Positions 33,335 to 41,809 of a stretch of 64,000 nt of DNA are shown piece by piece. How positions within the stretch are numbered: position 1 is the stretch's first letter; every line of letters begins with the position of its first letter. Source of the stretch: Mucilaginibacter sp. SJ (GTDB lineage: Bacteria; Bacteroidota; Bacteroidia; Sphingobacteriales; Sphingobacteriaceae); NCBI RefSeq assembly GCF_028993635.1, contig NZ_CP118631.1:4092001-4156000 (forward strand), read 5' to 3'. Under the pieces are notes generated by a model. The model made no database searches, was not told where the DNA came from, and was given only the letters and a program-made list of their open reading frames with translations. A program made the position numbers and the translations under genes.

Positions 33335-33362
33335 CTGTAAACTACCCGGTGATAACTACAAA
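33335..33362. repeat. Inverted partner of the upstream intergenic repeat
   Basis: This 28-base segment matches the reverse complement of 31222-31249 at 26 positions (core ACTACCCGGTGATAACT). The two copies flank the terminator and the intron, so before intron insertion they would have formed a large inverted repeat between the convergent peptidase and TonB-receptor genes. Confidence 0.75.
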
Positions 33363-33383
33363 CTGCCCACTGGCAACTGCCAA

Positions 33384-35831
33384 CTAATTAGCTCCCTTCA
33401 CCCTTCCTTTTTCGTCGTCGGCGCCGCTGCGGTGCTGACGCATTTTGATAGCGCTGTTACCGAAGTTATAGGTAAAGGTAAGGCGCATTACACGGGTATC
33501 ATTCTTTTGTTTGATAACAAAGTTATTGTTTACCACCTGGCTGCTTAAATCATTACGACGGATGTTGAAGATATCATCGCATGAAGCTTTGATGTTGAAT
33601 CTCTTTTCCATGAACGATTTGCTAACCCCCATATCTACCGAGTAGCGTGGCCTGATCTTGTAAATACCGTAGGTTAATGATGATTGGTAATCGCCGGTTA
33701 CTTCAAAACGGTAGCCTGAAAACTTGAATGTTTGCGTGGTACGGCCCTGGAAAGCCCATTGCCCATCGTTAAACTTTTGACCGGCAAGGGTATCCGACTT
33801 AAAGCCCAGGTAAAACGCGGTTGCATTAACATTGCCTTCCCACCATTTGGTAATAGTGAATGGTGTATTGATGTTGACATTGTAACCGGTTTGGGTTTGC
33901 AGGTTTTGATGTGTTTCAAATGAGCGCTTGCCTTCGGTTAGTATCAGCTCGGTAATAGCATCGGTAGTATGGCTGTAACCAAAGCTTACATTGATAGTTT
34001 TATTATAAGTATAGTTAAGCTCAAAGTTTTGAGTGTATTGCGGGTTCAGGAACGCGTTACCCTGCGAATAGGTGTATGGGTCAAGATAATAGATAAAAGG
34101 GTTCAGGTCATCATAGCCGGGGCGATCGATACGGCGGCTGTATGAAAAGCTTACTTCGTTTTTATCATTAATGGTTTGGTTAATGAATACGCTCGGGAAC
34201 AGGTTTAAATAGCTCCTCTTAACAGGCGTACTTCCAATCAGGTTACCTGTAGACCGGGTTTGTTCGGCACGTAAGCCTAATTGTACCGAGAATTTTTTGA
34301 ATTGCTTATTCAGGTTCAAATAGCCGGCGTTGATTTTTTCGGTGTAAATAAAGCGGTTGGTACGTGTAGTATCATTAATATAAGCACCGTTGCTGAAGAT
34401 CTGCGCTTGCAGATCGTTGTCGGTTTTAACGCTGCTGAATTTTACCCCGGCTTCCAGTTTGATGGTTTTGGTAAGCGGTTTGGTATAATCGGCTTTACCG
34501 GTATAGATGCTTATGGTTGACGGGGTTTGGTTACGCAGCATTTGTGGCGCATGCTGTACACTGCCATCCGGTAAAAAGTAATCGGTATTGTACATAGCAT
34601 TTGAGTTATTCTTGAACTTCGAATAATCCAAATCAATGCTCAGCTCCTGGCCGCTGGTATCAAGCTTAAGCCTGTCGTTAAGGTTAAGGGCAAAGTTTTT
34701 ATAGGTTTGCCTGATATCCGAAGTAGTGCGCAACGATGAATCTGGCACACCAAATTGCTTGCCGATAATTGTGCGGTTATCATTCAAATCTTTTTCGCTG
34801 TTTGAATAGCCACTTACCACAAAGCCGATTGTGTGTTTGGAGGTTAGGTCATAATCGGCACCTAAACGGTAGTTGTTATAATGGTTGATGCTTGGCAGGC
34901 TTGATTTCTGGTTGAAATAAGTTTTATTGCCAAGCGAATCGGTAATGATACGGTCAATGCCGATATCGTGACCGCGTTTGTTATCACCCCTGCTTAGTGA
35001 GGTAAATACGTTAAGATTGCCTTGTTTGTGGTTAAGGTTTAGGCTGCTGTTATCGCGCCAGTATTTGCTTTTGGCACCGCCTACAGTAATACTGCCGTTT
35101 GTGCCCGATTGTGTATTCTTTTTCAATTTAATATTGATGATCCCCGAATTGCCGGCCGCATCATATTTAGCCGATGGGTTGGTAATGATCTCGATAGATT
35201 TAATGGTGTTGCCATCAGTTGAACGCAGTAAAGTAGCCAGCTGCGCTGCTGTAAGATAGGTTAGCTTGTCATTGATCATGACAGTTACACCCTGTTTGCC
35301 TTTCAGGCTGATGTTATCGTCCTTATCAACGGTAACGCCCGGTGCACGTTCTAAAATTTCCATGGCTGTGTTGCCGGCCGCAAGTACACTGTTTTCAACG
35401 TTCATTACCGTACGGTCAATTTTACGTTCAATGAGGGGTTTGGTAGCAGTAATAGTTACTCCCTTTAATTCGGTACTGCCTGTGTGCAGGTTCAAAGCCG
35501 GAGCTGTAACCTGCGATGCATTTGCAGGCACACTAAAACTTTTGCTTACAGCTTTTTGATAACCAACAACTGATGCTTTAATGATATAATTACCCGCTTT
35601 TATGTTGGTAAAAACATAAACACCGGCATCGTTGCTTAACGCGCCTTTAACTACTGTTGAATCGGATGCGCGCAAAAGGCTTACTGTTGCGTAATCAAGC
35701 GGTTTGCCCTGGTCATTGACTAAGGCTCCCGATACCTTGGCGGCAGGTGCGGCCTGCTGGGCAAAGGATACACTACAGCTGATAGCAACAAGCAGGAGTG
35801 TATAACATATGTTGTGTATGGTAATTTTCAT
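33384..35831 (-). CDS. TonB-dependent-receptor-like outer-membrane protein (OMP_b-brl_3)
   Basis: The 815-residue protein has a signal peptide (1-24, ending VSFAQ), a carboxypeptidase-regulatory-like domain (about 32-115), a plug domain (about 130-235, with ILERAPGVTVDKDDNISLKG and GIINIKLKK) and a C-terminal beta-barrel of the outer-membrane beta-barrel 3 family ending in a Phe-containing strand. It lacks a SusD partner and resembles receptors of unknown ligand common in Sphingobacteriaceae. It is transcribed alone; its 3' end faces the intron. Confidence 0.88.
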   Translation of the reverse strand: MKITIHNICYTLLLVAISCSVSFAQQAAPAAKVSGALVNDQGKPLDYATVSLLRASDSTVVKGALSNDAGVYVFTNIKAGNYIIKASVVGYQKAVSKSFSVPANASQVTAPALNLHTGSTELKGVTITATKPLIERKIDRTVMNVENSVLAAGNTAMEILERAPGVTVDKDDNISLKGKQGVTVMINDKLTYLTAAQLATLLRSTDGNTIKSIEIITNPSAKYDAAGNSGIINIKLKKNTQSGTNGSITVGGAKSKYWRDNSSLNLNHKQGNLNVFTSLSRGDNKRGHDIGIDRIITDSLGNKTYFNQKSSLPSINHYNNYRLGADYDLTSKHTIGFVVSGYSNSEKDLNDNRTIIGKQFGVPDSSLRTTSDIRQTYKNFALNLNDRLKLDTSGQELSIDLDYSKFKNNSNAMYNTDYFLPDGSVQHAPQMLRNQTPSTISIYTGKADYTKPLTKTIKLEAGVKFSSVKTDNDLQAQIFSNGAYINDTTRTNRFIYTEKINAGYLNLNKQFKKFSVQLGLRAEQTRSTGNLIGSTPVKRSYLNLFPSVFINQTINDKNEVSFSYSRRIDRPGYDDLNPFIYYLDPYTYSQGNAFLNPQYTQNFELNYTYNKTINVSFGYSHTTDAITELILTEGKRSFETHQNLQTQTGYNVNINTPFTITKWWEGNVNATAFYLGFKSDTLAGQKFNDGQWAFQGRTTQTFKFSGYRFEVTGDYQSSLTYGIYKIRPRYSVDMGVSKSFMEKRFNIKASCDDIFNIRRNDLSSQVVNNNFVIKQKNDTRVMRLTFTYNFGNSAIKMRQHRSGADDEKGRVKGAN

Positions 35832-36134
35832 TTTTAGTGTTGTTTATTAAAATAAAGGCAATACAATGCCGGTAAAGAATTGCTTCTTTTTTGAAATTTG
35901 TAAATAAGCTTTTTTTAGTTTCCGGTGTGTTTTCCGGCGTTTGGTGTTTTAGTAGTTATGAGATATAGGCAATTGTTTTCATCGTGTTCATGTTTTTGAT
36001 TTAAATTTTTGGCAAAACAATCCCACCTGGCTTTTAGGGCCATTTTTTGATTTTATTAAATTTATGTTGCCGGATTTTCCGGAAATGGTAATTGTGTTGC
36101 TTTTTACATTAAGATGCAAAAACAGGGGTGTTGG
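35832..36134. other. Intergenic stretch upstream of the TonB-receptor gene
   Basis: About 300 AT-rich bases lie between the receptor start and the small ORF downstream of pspC. The receptor promoter must lie here on the minus strand. I see no gene, no RNA and no clear repeat. Confidence 0.5.
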
Positions 36135-36356
36135 TTACAGATTATTTTCACTTTTTAATGGAGGCATTAAATTTTTTGCCATATCCTTAATAATCCGGAA
36201 GGTAATTGGCATTTCATTTTGGAGGGGAATGTTTGATTTAAGGTTGGTTACCCTGCTGTTTAAAAGCTGGTTACCGCTTGTTTGAAGAAGGAAATAGAAG
36301 GGTATAATAAGCCCGCTAAAAATTAGCAGGCTTATATATTTAAAAAGTGTTTTCAC
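36135..36356 (-). CDS. Small predicted membrane protein, 73 aa
   Basis: The frame starts with GTG at 36356, 11 bases after the stop of the PspC-domain gene, and encodes MKTLFKYISLLIFSGLIIPF followed by a polar tail. The N-terminal hydrophobic helix (about 6-25) fits a signal anchor. I do not recognise the family. In favour are the operon position and the clean hydrophobic N-terminus. Against it is a 13-bp stem-loop (36307-36335) lying in its 5' coding part, which could instead be the terminator of the gene before it. Confidence 0.4.
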   Translation of the reverse strand: MKTLFKYISLLIFSGLIIPFYFLLQTSGNQLLNSRVTNLKSNIPLQNEMPITFRIIKDMAKNLMPPLKSENNL

Positions 36357-36367
36357 AGGGAGATGGT

Positions 36368-38050
36368 TTATTGTGCTTTTGCTGTATCTGCAGGACTTGC
36401 CGGTAAAGTATCCTGTTCCTGTTTGAGCGCTTTTAAGCTATCGGCCTTGAATTTGGCTGCCTTTATCGGGTCAACTTTGCATTCCAGCCCATTCGCGGTC
36501 ATGATATAGGTGGCTGTGGTAATGCCATCACCCTCGCTTTTGCACTCATATATATTAAAGTTGATGTTGCGGTCGAGCTTTTGATCAATAATGATCTTAG
36601 CGTTAAGCGGTAGTTTTAGGGTTAAATGTAATTCCTGCCCGCGCCATAAAAAGCCTTTAGGCATTTCCAGGTGGCGATCGAAATTCAAAACAGAATCTTT
36701 TTGCTCAAAACGATAGGAAGCGCTGCGGGCGTTGATCAAGGCTTCTTCAAGATTGCTGCCGCGGGCACTGAAAGTCTCGACCAGTACAGGTTGTGGTACA
36801 TCGCTTTTTTCAATATCGATGGTAACGTTCCGGTTTGGCATATCATCGCCGTTAAAGTCATCATCTAAAATGATCATGCCTTTAAAGCGCTCGTTTATTT
36901 TAAGGCGGGTACTGTCCTCGTTGCTTAGATACTTGGTATCATTCAGCTGCAGGTAATAGGTATTATTAGCCGTAGGTTTTAGTTTAACTGTTTGCGTAAA
37001 CTTACCACCCTCACGAAAGCTGGCGGCCGTTTTTACGCCATAGTATGAAACCGCACCCAATGAGGCTAACCAGATACATAATAAAGTGGTACCTATCGAG
37101 CGGTTAAATGAAGCTTTTTTAAACAGGAAGCCTATTGTTGATAAAATGATAGCTAATAAAGGTATTGATAAAACTAAAAAACCGCTCGCCATAAAAATAC
37201 CGTTGGCCTGGTGATTGGTTATATTGAACGGAAACAGGTTATAGATACCCATATTGCCTGCCGCAAACAAGGCTACAAGCGATACGATAAGCGCTATGGT
37301 CATGCCAAGGCAGGTTAATAAAACAGCTGCGGCCAATAGCTTGCCAAGTAAACTGCCGGTGCCTCTTAAAAAGGCGCCAAGATGTTCAAAGATATCGCTG
37401 ATCAGATCGCGAACCTGGTAAATGAACGGTTTGGCTTCATGTTTAAAGTTTTGAAGATTTTCACGCACGGTGCTCAATTCTTCTTCAAAGTTCTTTTTAA
37501 AGCCTTTTAAGTCCTGCTTTTCGCCTTTCATGGCCATACGGTCGGCACGGGTAATGGCTTTAGGGACAACCATCCATAGTATTGTATATATAACAAGGCC
37601 CATGGCAGCAAAAGGCACCAGGATAACAAAGGCCAGCCTTACCCATGCAGGGTTAATATCAAAATAATTGGCAATACCGGCGCATACACCACTAATGAGG
37701 TGATCATCCGGATCGCGGAAAAGCCTGCGGCGCTCGGTGTTGTACTCAAATGGATTGCCGCCTGCAGCTTTGGTATCGGTTTCAGCAGTTTCAAAATCCT
37801 GTACGCTGCCCATCTGCTCCGTAACTTCCTTAACATCTGCTTCCACAATAACTTGCTTGGCATCGCGGGCCAGGATTTCGTTAAACATTTCGGCAATGCG
37901 GTTTTCAATGTCGGTTGTGATCTCCAGGCTATCGGCCGAAGTAGAAAAATGACGCTTTACATCCGTCATATAATTCTTCAGCACTTCGTAGGCATCTTCT
38001 TCAATGTGAAAAACCATGCCGTTTATATTTATGATAATTGTTTTGTTCAT
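36368..38050 (-). CDS. PspC-domain membrane protein
   Basis: I chose the ATG at 38050 (MNKTIIININGMVFHIEEDAYEVL), giving 560 residues; the upstream part of the frame overlaps padR. The order is a cytoplasmic N-terminal domain with a metal- or DNA-unrelated helical region (about 1-85), the PspC domain (about 105-170, RRLFRDPDDHLISGVCAGIA then NPAWVRLAFVILV), several further TM helices (about 230-340), and a long periplasmic C-terminus of adhesin-like beta strands. PspC proteins take part in envelope-stress signalling. The gene is coupled to a PadR repressor, a frequent pairing in Bacteroidota. Confidence 0.88.
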   Translation of the reverse strand: MNKTIIININGMVFHIEEDAYEVLKNYMTDVKRHFSTSADSLEITTDIENRIAEMFNEILARDAKQVIVEADVKEVTEQMGSVQDFETAETDTKAAGGNPFEYNTERRRLFRDPDDHLISGVCAGIANYFDINPAWVRLAFVILVPFAAMGLVIYTILWMVVPKAITRADRMAMKGEKQDLKGFKKNFEEELSTVRENLQNFKHEAKPFIYQVRDLISDIFEHLGAFLRGTGSLLGKLLAAAVLLTCLGMTIALIVSLVALFAAGNMGIYNLFPFNITNHQANGIFMASGFLVLSIPLLAIILSTIGFLFKKASFNRSIGTTLLCIWLASLGAVSYYGVKTAASFREGGKFTQTVKLKPTANNTYYLQLNDTKYLSNEDSTRLKINERFKGMIILDDDFNGDDMPNRNVTIDIEKSDVPQPVLVETFSARGSNLEEALINARSASYRFEQKDSVLNFDRHLEMPKGFLWRGQELHLTLKLPLNAKIIIDQKLDRNINFNIYECKSEGDGITTATYIMTANGLECKVDPIKAAKFKADSLKALKQEQDTLPASPADTAKAQ

Positions 38051-38075
38051 GATTATAGTGAGTTTGTAGGTTTTT

Positions 38076-38408
38076 CTATTTTCTGTCCCCGATAGCTGTT
38101 TGAACAGCAAATACCAGTTCCTGCCAGGTTTTATCTAATTGTTCAAGTACCGCGCGGCCTTCGTCCGAGAGCACATAGTACTTTCGGGGCGGCCCGGAAA
38201 TTGACTCTACCCAGTTATAGGTGAGCAGTCCGTTATTTTTTAAACGGGTTAAAAGAGGATACAGAGTACCCTCAACTACAAGCAGTTGGGCTTTCTTAAG
38301 TTCAGCAATTATGTCTGATGCATATGTTTCGCCCTTAGCTATGATGGAGAGGATGCAATACTCCAGTATGCCTTTCCTCATTTGGGTTTGGGTGTTTTCG
38401 ACGATCAT
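38076..38408 (-). CDS. PadR-family transcriptional regulator
   Basis: The 110-residue winged-helix regulator opens with MRKGILEYCILSIIAKGETY after a short lead, then AQLLVVEGTLYPLLTRLKNNG and the wing ISGPPRKYYVLSDEG. It is the short PadR class with one C-terminal dimerisation helix. It is first in the operon with the PspC gene and ends 25 bases before it. A 6-4-6 inverted repeat over its own promoter at 38433-38448 suggests autoregulation. Confidence 0.92.
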   Translation of the reverse strand: MIVENTQTQMRKGILEYCILSIIAKGETYASDIIAELKKAQLLVVEGTLYPLLTRLKNNGLLTYNWVESISGPPRKYYVLSDEGRAVLEQLDKTWQELVFAVQTAIGDRK

Positions 38409-38412
38409 AATA

Positions 38413-38448
38413 CAAAGATATATGTTTTAGATTGTATTATGCAATACA
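38413..38448 (-). promoter_or_regulatory. padR promoter with candidate operator
   Basis: On the minus strand TATCTTTG (38420-38413) matches the Bacteroidota -7 box TAnnTTTG exactly, and TTG at 38444-38442 lies about 21 bases upstream as the -33 element. The inverted repeat TGTATT-ATGC-AATACA (38433-38448) covers the -33 region. The predicted start of transcription falls at about the padR ATG, so the mRNA would be nearly leaderless. Confidence 0.5.
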
Positions 38449-38522
38449 TAGTACTATAATTATTATTCTTTTAGCTGAAACTTGGCTTTTTGAAAAAAAA
38501 ATGACGTTTTAAAAGAAATTAC

Positions 38523-38553
38523 TTGACTTTTTGATAACGTAACATTACTTTTA
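38523..38553 (+). promoter_or_regulatory. Candidate susC promoter
   Basis: TTG (38523-38525) and TACTTTTA (38546-38553) are 20 bases apart and resemble the -33/-7 pair of the Bacteroidota primary sigma factor, with one mismatch in the -7 box. This would give a leader of about 30 nt that is almost entirely the segment complementary to the OmpA-gene 3'UTR. Confidence 0.4.
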
Positions 38554-38591
38554 TGATTAATTAACTATTAACTGATCTTATTATTAACGAA

Positions 38592-41500
38592 ATGAAAAAA
38601 CTTCTACTCGTAAGTTTGTGCTTACTTGTGTTGTCTATGACGCAAGTATTCGCGCAAAACCGTACAGTTACTGGTACGGTTACGGCCAAAGACGACGGCC
38701 TACCCATTCCGGGAGTAACAGTAAAGGTAAAGGGTACAACAATCGGTACCCAAACCAACGCAGCCGGTAAATTTTCTCTCAGCGTACCGGCAAATTCAAC
38801 GCTAACATTTTCCTTCATTGGATATGTATCCATTGACAGGGCGGTAGGCTCCGCCGGAACAATTAACATTGTCCTTGAATCTTCAAACAGACAGTTGGGG
38901 GAGGTTGTAGTAACAGGTGCTTTAGGTATTAAGAAAGCAGCAAGGGAAACAGGTTATTCATCAACCAAGATTGGCGGTAAAGACCTTACGCAATCAAACG
39001 TTGTTAACGTTGCGAACGGTTTGACCGCTAAGGTTGCCGGTTTAGCTGTGTCAACTATTGATAACAGTATTGACCCGCAGGTTAGAATTACACTTCGTGG
39101 TAACCGTTCAGCTTTGGGTAACAACACCGCGCTGGTCGTAGTTGACGGGGTGCCGATCCCTGGTGGTTCGTTATCGTCGGTTAACCCTAATGACATTGCT
39201 GATATTAACATCCTGAAAGGCGCAGGCGCAGCCGCACTTTACGGTTCGGAAGCTGCAAACGGTGCATTGATCATCACCACTAAACGAGGTACCAGCGATT
39301 CAAAACCCACTGTTACTTACAGCAACTCGTTTCAGGCTCAGCAAGTAGCTTACTTCCCTAAATTCCAAAATCAATATGGTATTTATGGCGGTGAAGGCCC
39401 TCCGTACGTTGACCCTATTACCGGTTTTTCATTGTATACCCCGTACGAAAACCAGCAGTATGGTCCGATTTATGATGGGCATATGGTTCAGGTTGGTTAC
39501 CCGGCAGGCGGCCCTAATGGTCCCGTTCTGATGGTCCCTTACTCTGCACAGAAAAAGAATCCTATCGAGGCGTTCTTTAACACAGGTTTTATCGAGCAAA
39601 ACAATATCTCTTTTGCTCAAGGCGATGCGAAAAACTCATTTTATTTATCTGCTCAAAATGCATATAGCAAAGGTGTGGTACCTGGCGATAAAAACAATCG
39701 TACATCAGTGAGCGTTCGGGGAGCAAAAACCTACGGCAAATTTAAAGCCGATTTCTCTGCTGAGTACACTCGTACAGATATTAGCACCTATGGAACAGGT
39801 TACAACGGTTCATTACTGTTTACCAACCTGATCCAGTGGCCGTCATTCTTAAACATTAAAGATTTTAAAGATTCAAACAACGGCACATTCTCTAATCCAA
39901 GTGATTTTTATGATGCTTATGCTATCAATCCTTACTGGATCACTGATAACTCAAGGATCAACAAACAAAGAGATGTATTCTTGTCCAACTTAAGATTATC
40001 TTACCAGGTCACAAATTGGATGGACGTGAGCTATACTGTTTCACATAATTTTGGTATCGATCAGGAAAAATACACTCGCCGCCAGGTAAACTTTACACCC
40101 TATAGCATAAGTGATCCGCTTGGTGCAGGTAGTGTACAAAGTACATTCCAAACAGGTGTTGCCCCCGGTATTGTGAGCGATTATTATCAATACGGCGACG
40201 GTACATCGAACTTTGGTGATGCTGATGGTTTTGCCCGTTTGCAAGGTGATGCTGCTATCAATTTGCACAAAACTTTTTTCAAAGATTTTAAAACAAGCTT
40301 ATTATTAGCTAACACTATCCGTCAGCAATACCGTAAGGGTATGAGTACAGGAAGTAACAACCTGTTGATTAAAGATTTTTATAACATTAACACAATTGGC
40401 GGTGTTGTAAATGCTTCGGAGGCCGAAACTAAAATTCGCCAGGTTGCTTACTTCGGTGCTTTAAATATTGGCTACAAGGATTTCTTGTTTTTAGAAGGTA
40501 CCTTAAGGAACGAAAGGGATTCTCGTTTGAATGCTAAAAACCGTTCATTCTACTATCCGTCGGGTAAAATTTCATTTATTCCTACTGATGCTTTCGACTT
40601 CCTGAAAAACAATAAAGTATTGAGTTATGCAAAAGTTTACGGATCAGTAAGCCGCGTGGGTAATATCTCGATCGGTGCTTACAGGCTGCAAAATACTTAC
40701 GGCGTAACTTCTGGTTTCCCTTACGGTTCATTAGGTGCATTAACTGCAAGCACCATCAACTACAGTCCGAACCTGAAACCAGAATCGATCAATGAGATCG
40801 AGATTGGTACAGAGCTTTCGTTCTTTGATGGCCGTATCTCTGCAAAAGCTACTTATTACAAACAAAACAGTAAAAACCAAACTTTACAGATCAATACCTC
40901 GTCGGCAACAGGTTATTCGGCTGCTTTGATCAACGCAGGTGAGATTCAGTCAACCGGTACGGAGTTTGAGTTGATAGGAGACATCTTAACCAAATCAAAA
41001 AATAAAGTTGGTTTAAGGGTTGGCGGTAACTTGTCAATAAACGATTCAAAAGTGTTGTCATTATTGCCAGGTATTAATTCTTTACAAATTGGTAACAGCG
41101 TTTATGCCCAGGTTGGTCAGCCTTTCCCAATCTACAAAGGAACCGACCTTGTTCGTGACCCTCAGGGAAGGGTAGTTGTTAGCGGTACAACAGGTTTGCC
41201 TTCAGTTGATCCTACTCAGAAAAACTTTGGACGTACAACGCCTAAATACATATTAGGTGTTAATACACAAGTTAGCTATGACATCGTAACTTTATCAGGT
41301 GTAGGTGAGTTCCGCGGCGGGTATATCATCTATAACGGAGTGGGTTCAACTTTGAACTTCGGTGGTTCGTCATCAATATCTGCTGCTGCAGGCCGTTCAC
41401 GTTTTGTATATCCAAATTCGGTTATCCAAACCTCACCAGGTGTGTATACGCCTAACACTAATATCACTGTGCCTGATGGTAACTACGGTTTCTGGCAAAG

Positions 41501-41789
41501 TTCGGCTTATAACACAGCCAATGGACCGAGGGTATCAAGTGCCGCATTCTGGAAGATTCGCGAGATCGCTTTAGCATTTGATCTTACCAAATTTATCCGT
41601 ACTACAGGATTTATAAAAGGCTTATCCTTTGCACTAACAGGTCGTAATCTTGCTTTGTGGACACCGAAAAGCAATACATGGGGAGATCCTGAGTTTAGTA
41701 ATTCTGTTGGTAACGATGCTGGTACTAACAGTGCGTCGCAAACGCCGGCAACCCGTGTTTACGGTGCTGACCTTCACGTAACATTTTAA
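38592..41789 (+). CDS. SusC/RagA-family TonB-linked outer-membrane transporter
   Basis: The 1065-residue protein has a signal peptide (MKKLLLVSLCLLVLSMTQVFA), a carboxypeptidase-regulatory-like domain (about 23-95, RTVTGTVTAKDDGLPIPGVTV), a plug domain (about 115-230, including the SusC signature with VVDGVPIPGG and LKGAGAAALYGSEAANGALIITTKRG) and a large TonB-dependent barrel ending RVYGADLHVTF. It has no N-terminal STN domain, so it is not wired to an anti-sigma factor of the usual kind. It imports a glycan or peptide captured by SusD, the next gene. The leader may be a small-RNA target (38563-38586). Confidence 0.95.
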   Translation: MKKLLLVSLCLLVLSMTQVFAQNRTVTGTVTAKDDGLPIPGVTVKVKGTTIGTQTNAAGKFSLSVPANSTLTFSFIGYVSIDRAVGSAGTINIVLESSNRQLGEVVVTGALGIKKAARETGYSSTKIGGKDLTQSNVVNVANGLTAKVAGLAVSTIDNSIDPQVRITLRGNRSALGNNTALVVVDGVPIPGGSLSSVNPNDIADINILKGAGAAALYGSEAANGALIITTKRGTSDSKPTVTYSNSFQAQQVAYFPKFQNQYGIYGGEGPPYVDPITGFSLYTPYENQQYGPIYDGHMVQVGYPAGGPNGPVLMVPYSAQKKNPIEAFFNTGFIEQNNISFAQGDAKNSFYLSAQNAYSKGVVPGDKNNRTSVSVRGAKTYGKFKADFSAEYTRTDISTYGTGYNGSLLFTNLIQWPSFLNIKDFKDSNNGTFSNPSDFYDAYAINPYWITDNSRINKQRDVFLSNLRLSYQVTNWMDVSYTVSHNFGIDQEKYTRRQVNFTPYSISDPLGAGSVQSTFQTGVAPGIVSDYYQYGDGTSNFGDADGFARLQGDAAINLHKTFFKDFKTSLLLANTIRQQYRKGMSTGSNNLLIKDFYNINTIGGVVNASEAETKIRQVAYFGALNIGYKDFLFLEGTLRNERDSRLNAKNRSFYYPSGKISFIPTDAFDFLKNNKVLSYAKVYGSVSRVGNISIGAYRLQNTYGVTSGFPYGSLGALTASTINYSPNLKPESINEIEIGTELSFFDGRISAKATYYKQNSKNQTLQINTSSATGYSAALINAGEIQSTGTEFELIGDILTKSKNKVGLRVGGNLSINDSKVLSLLPGINSLQIGNSVYAQVGQPFPIYKGTDLVRDPQGRVVVSGTTGLPSVDPTQKNFGRTTPKYILGVNTQVSYDIVTLSGVGEFRGGYIIYNGVGSTLNFGGSSSISAAAGRSRFVYPNSVIQTSPGVYTPNTNITVPDGNYGFWQSSAYNTANGPRVSSAAFWKIREIALAFDLTKFIRTTGFIKGLSFALTGRNLALWTPKSNTWGDPEFSNSVGNDAGTNSASQTPATRVYGADLHVTF

Positions 41790-41809
41790 TTAGCTTAAAA
41801 GATAAAGAA

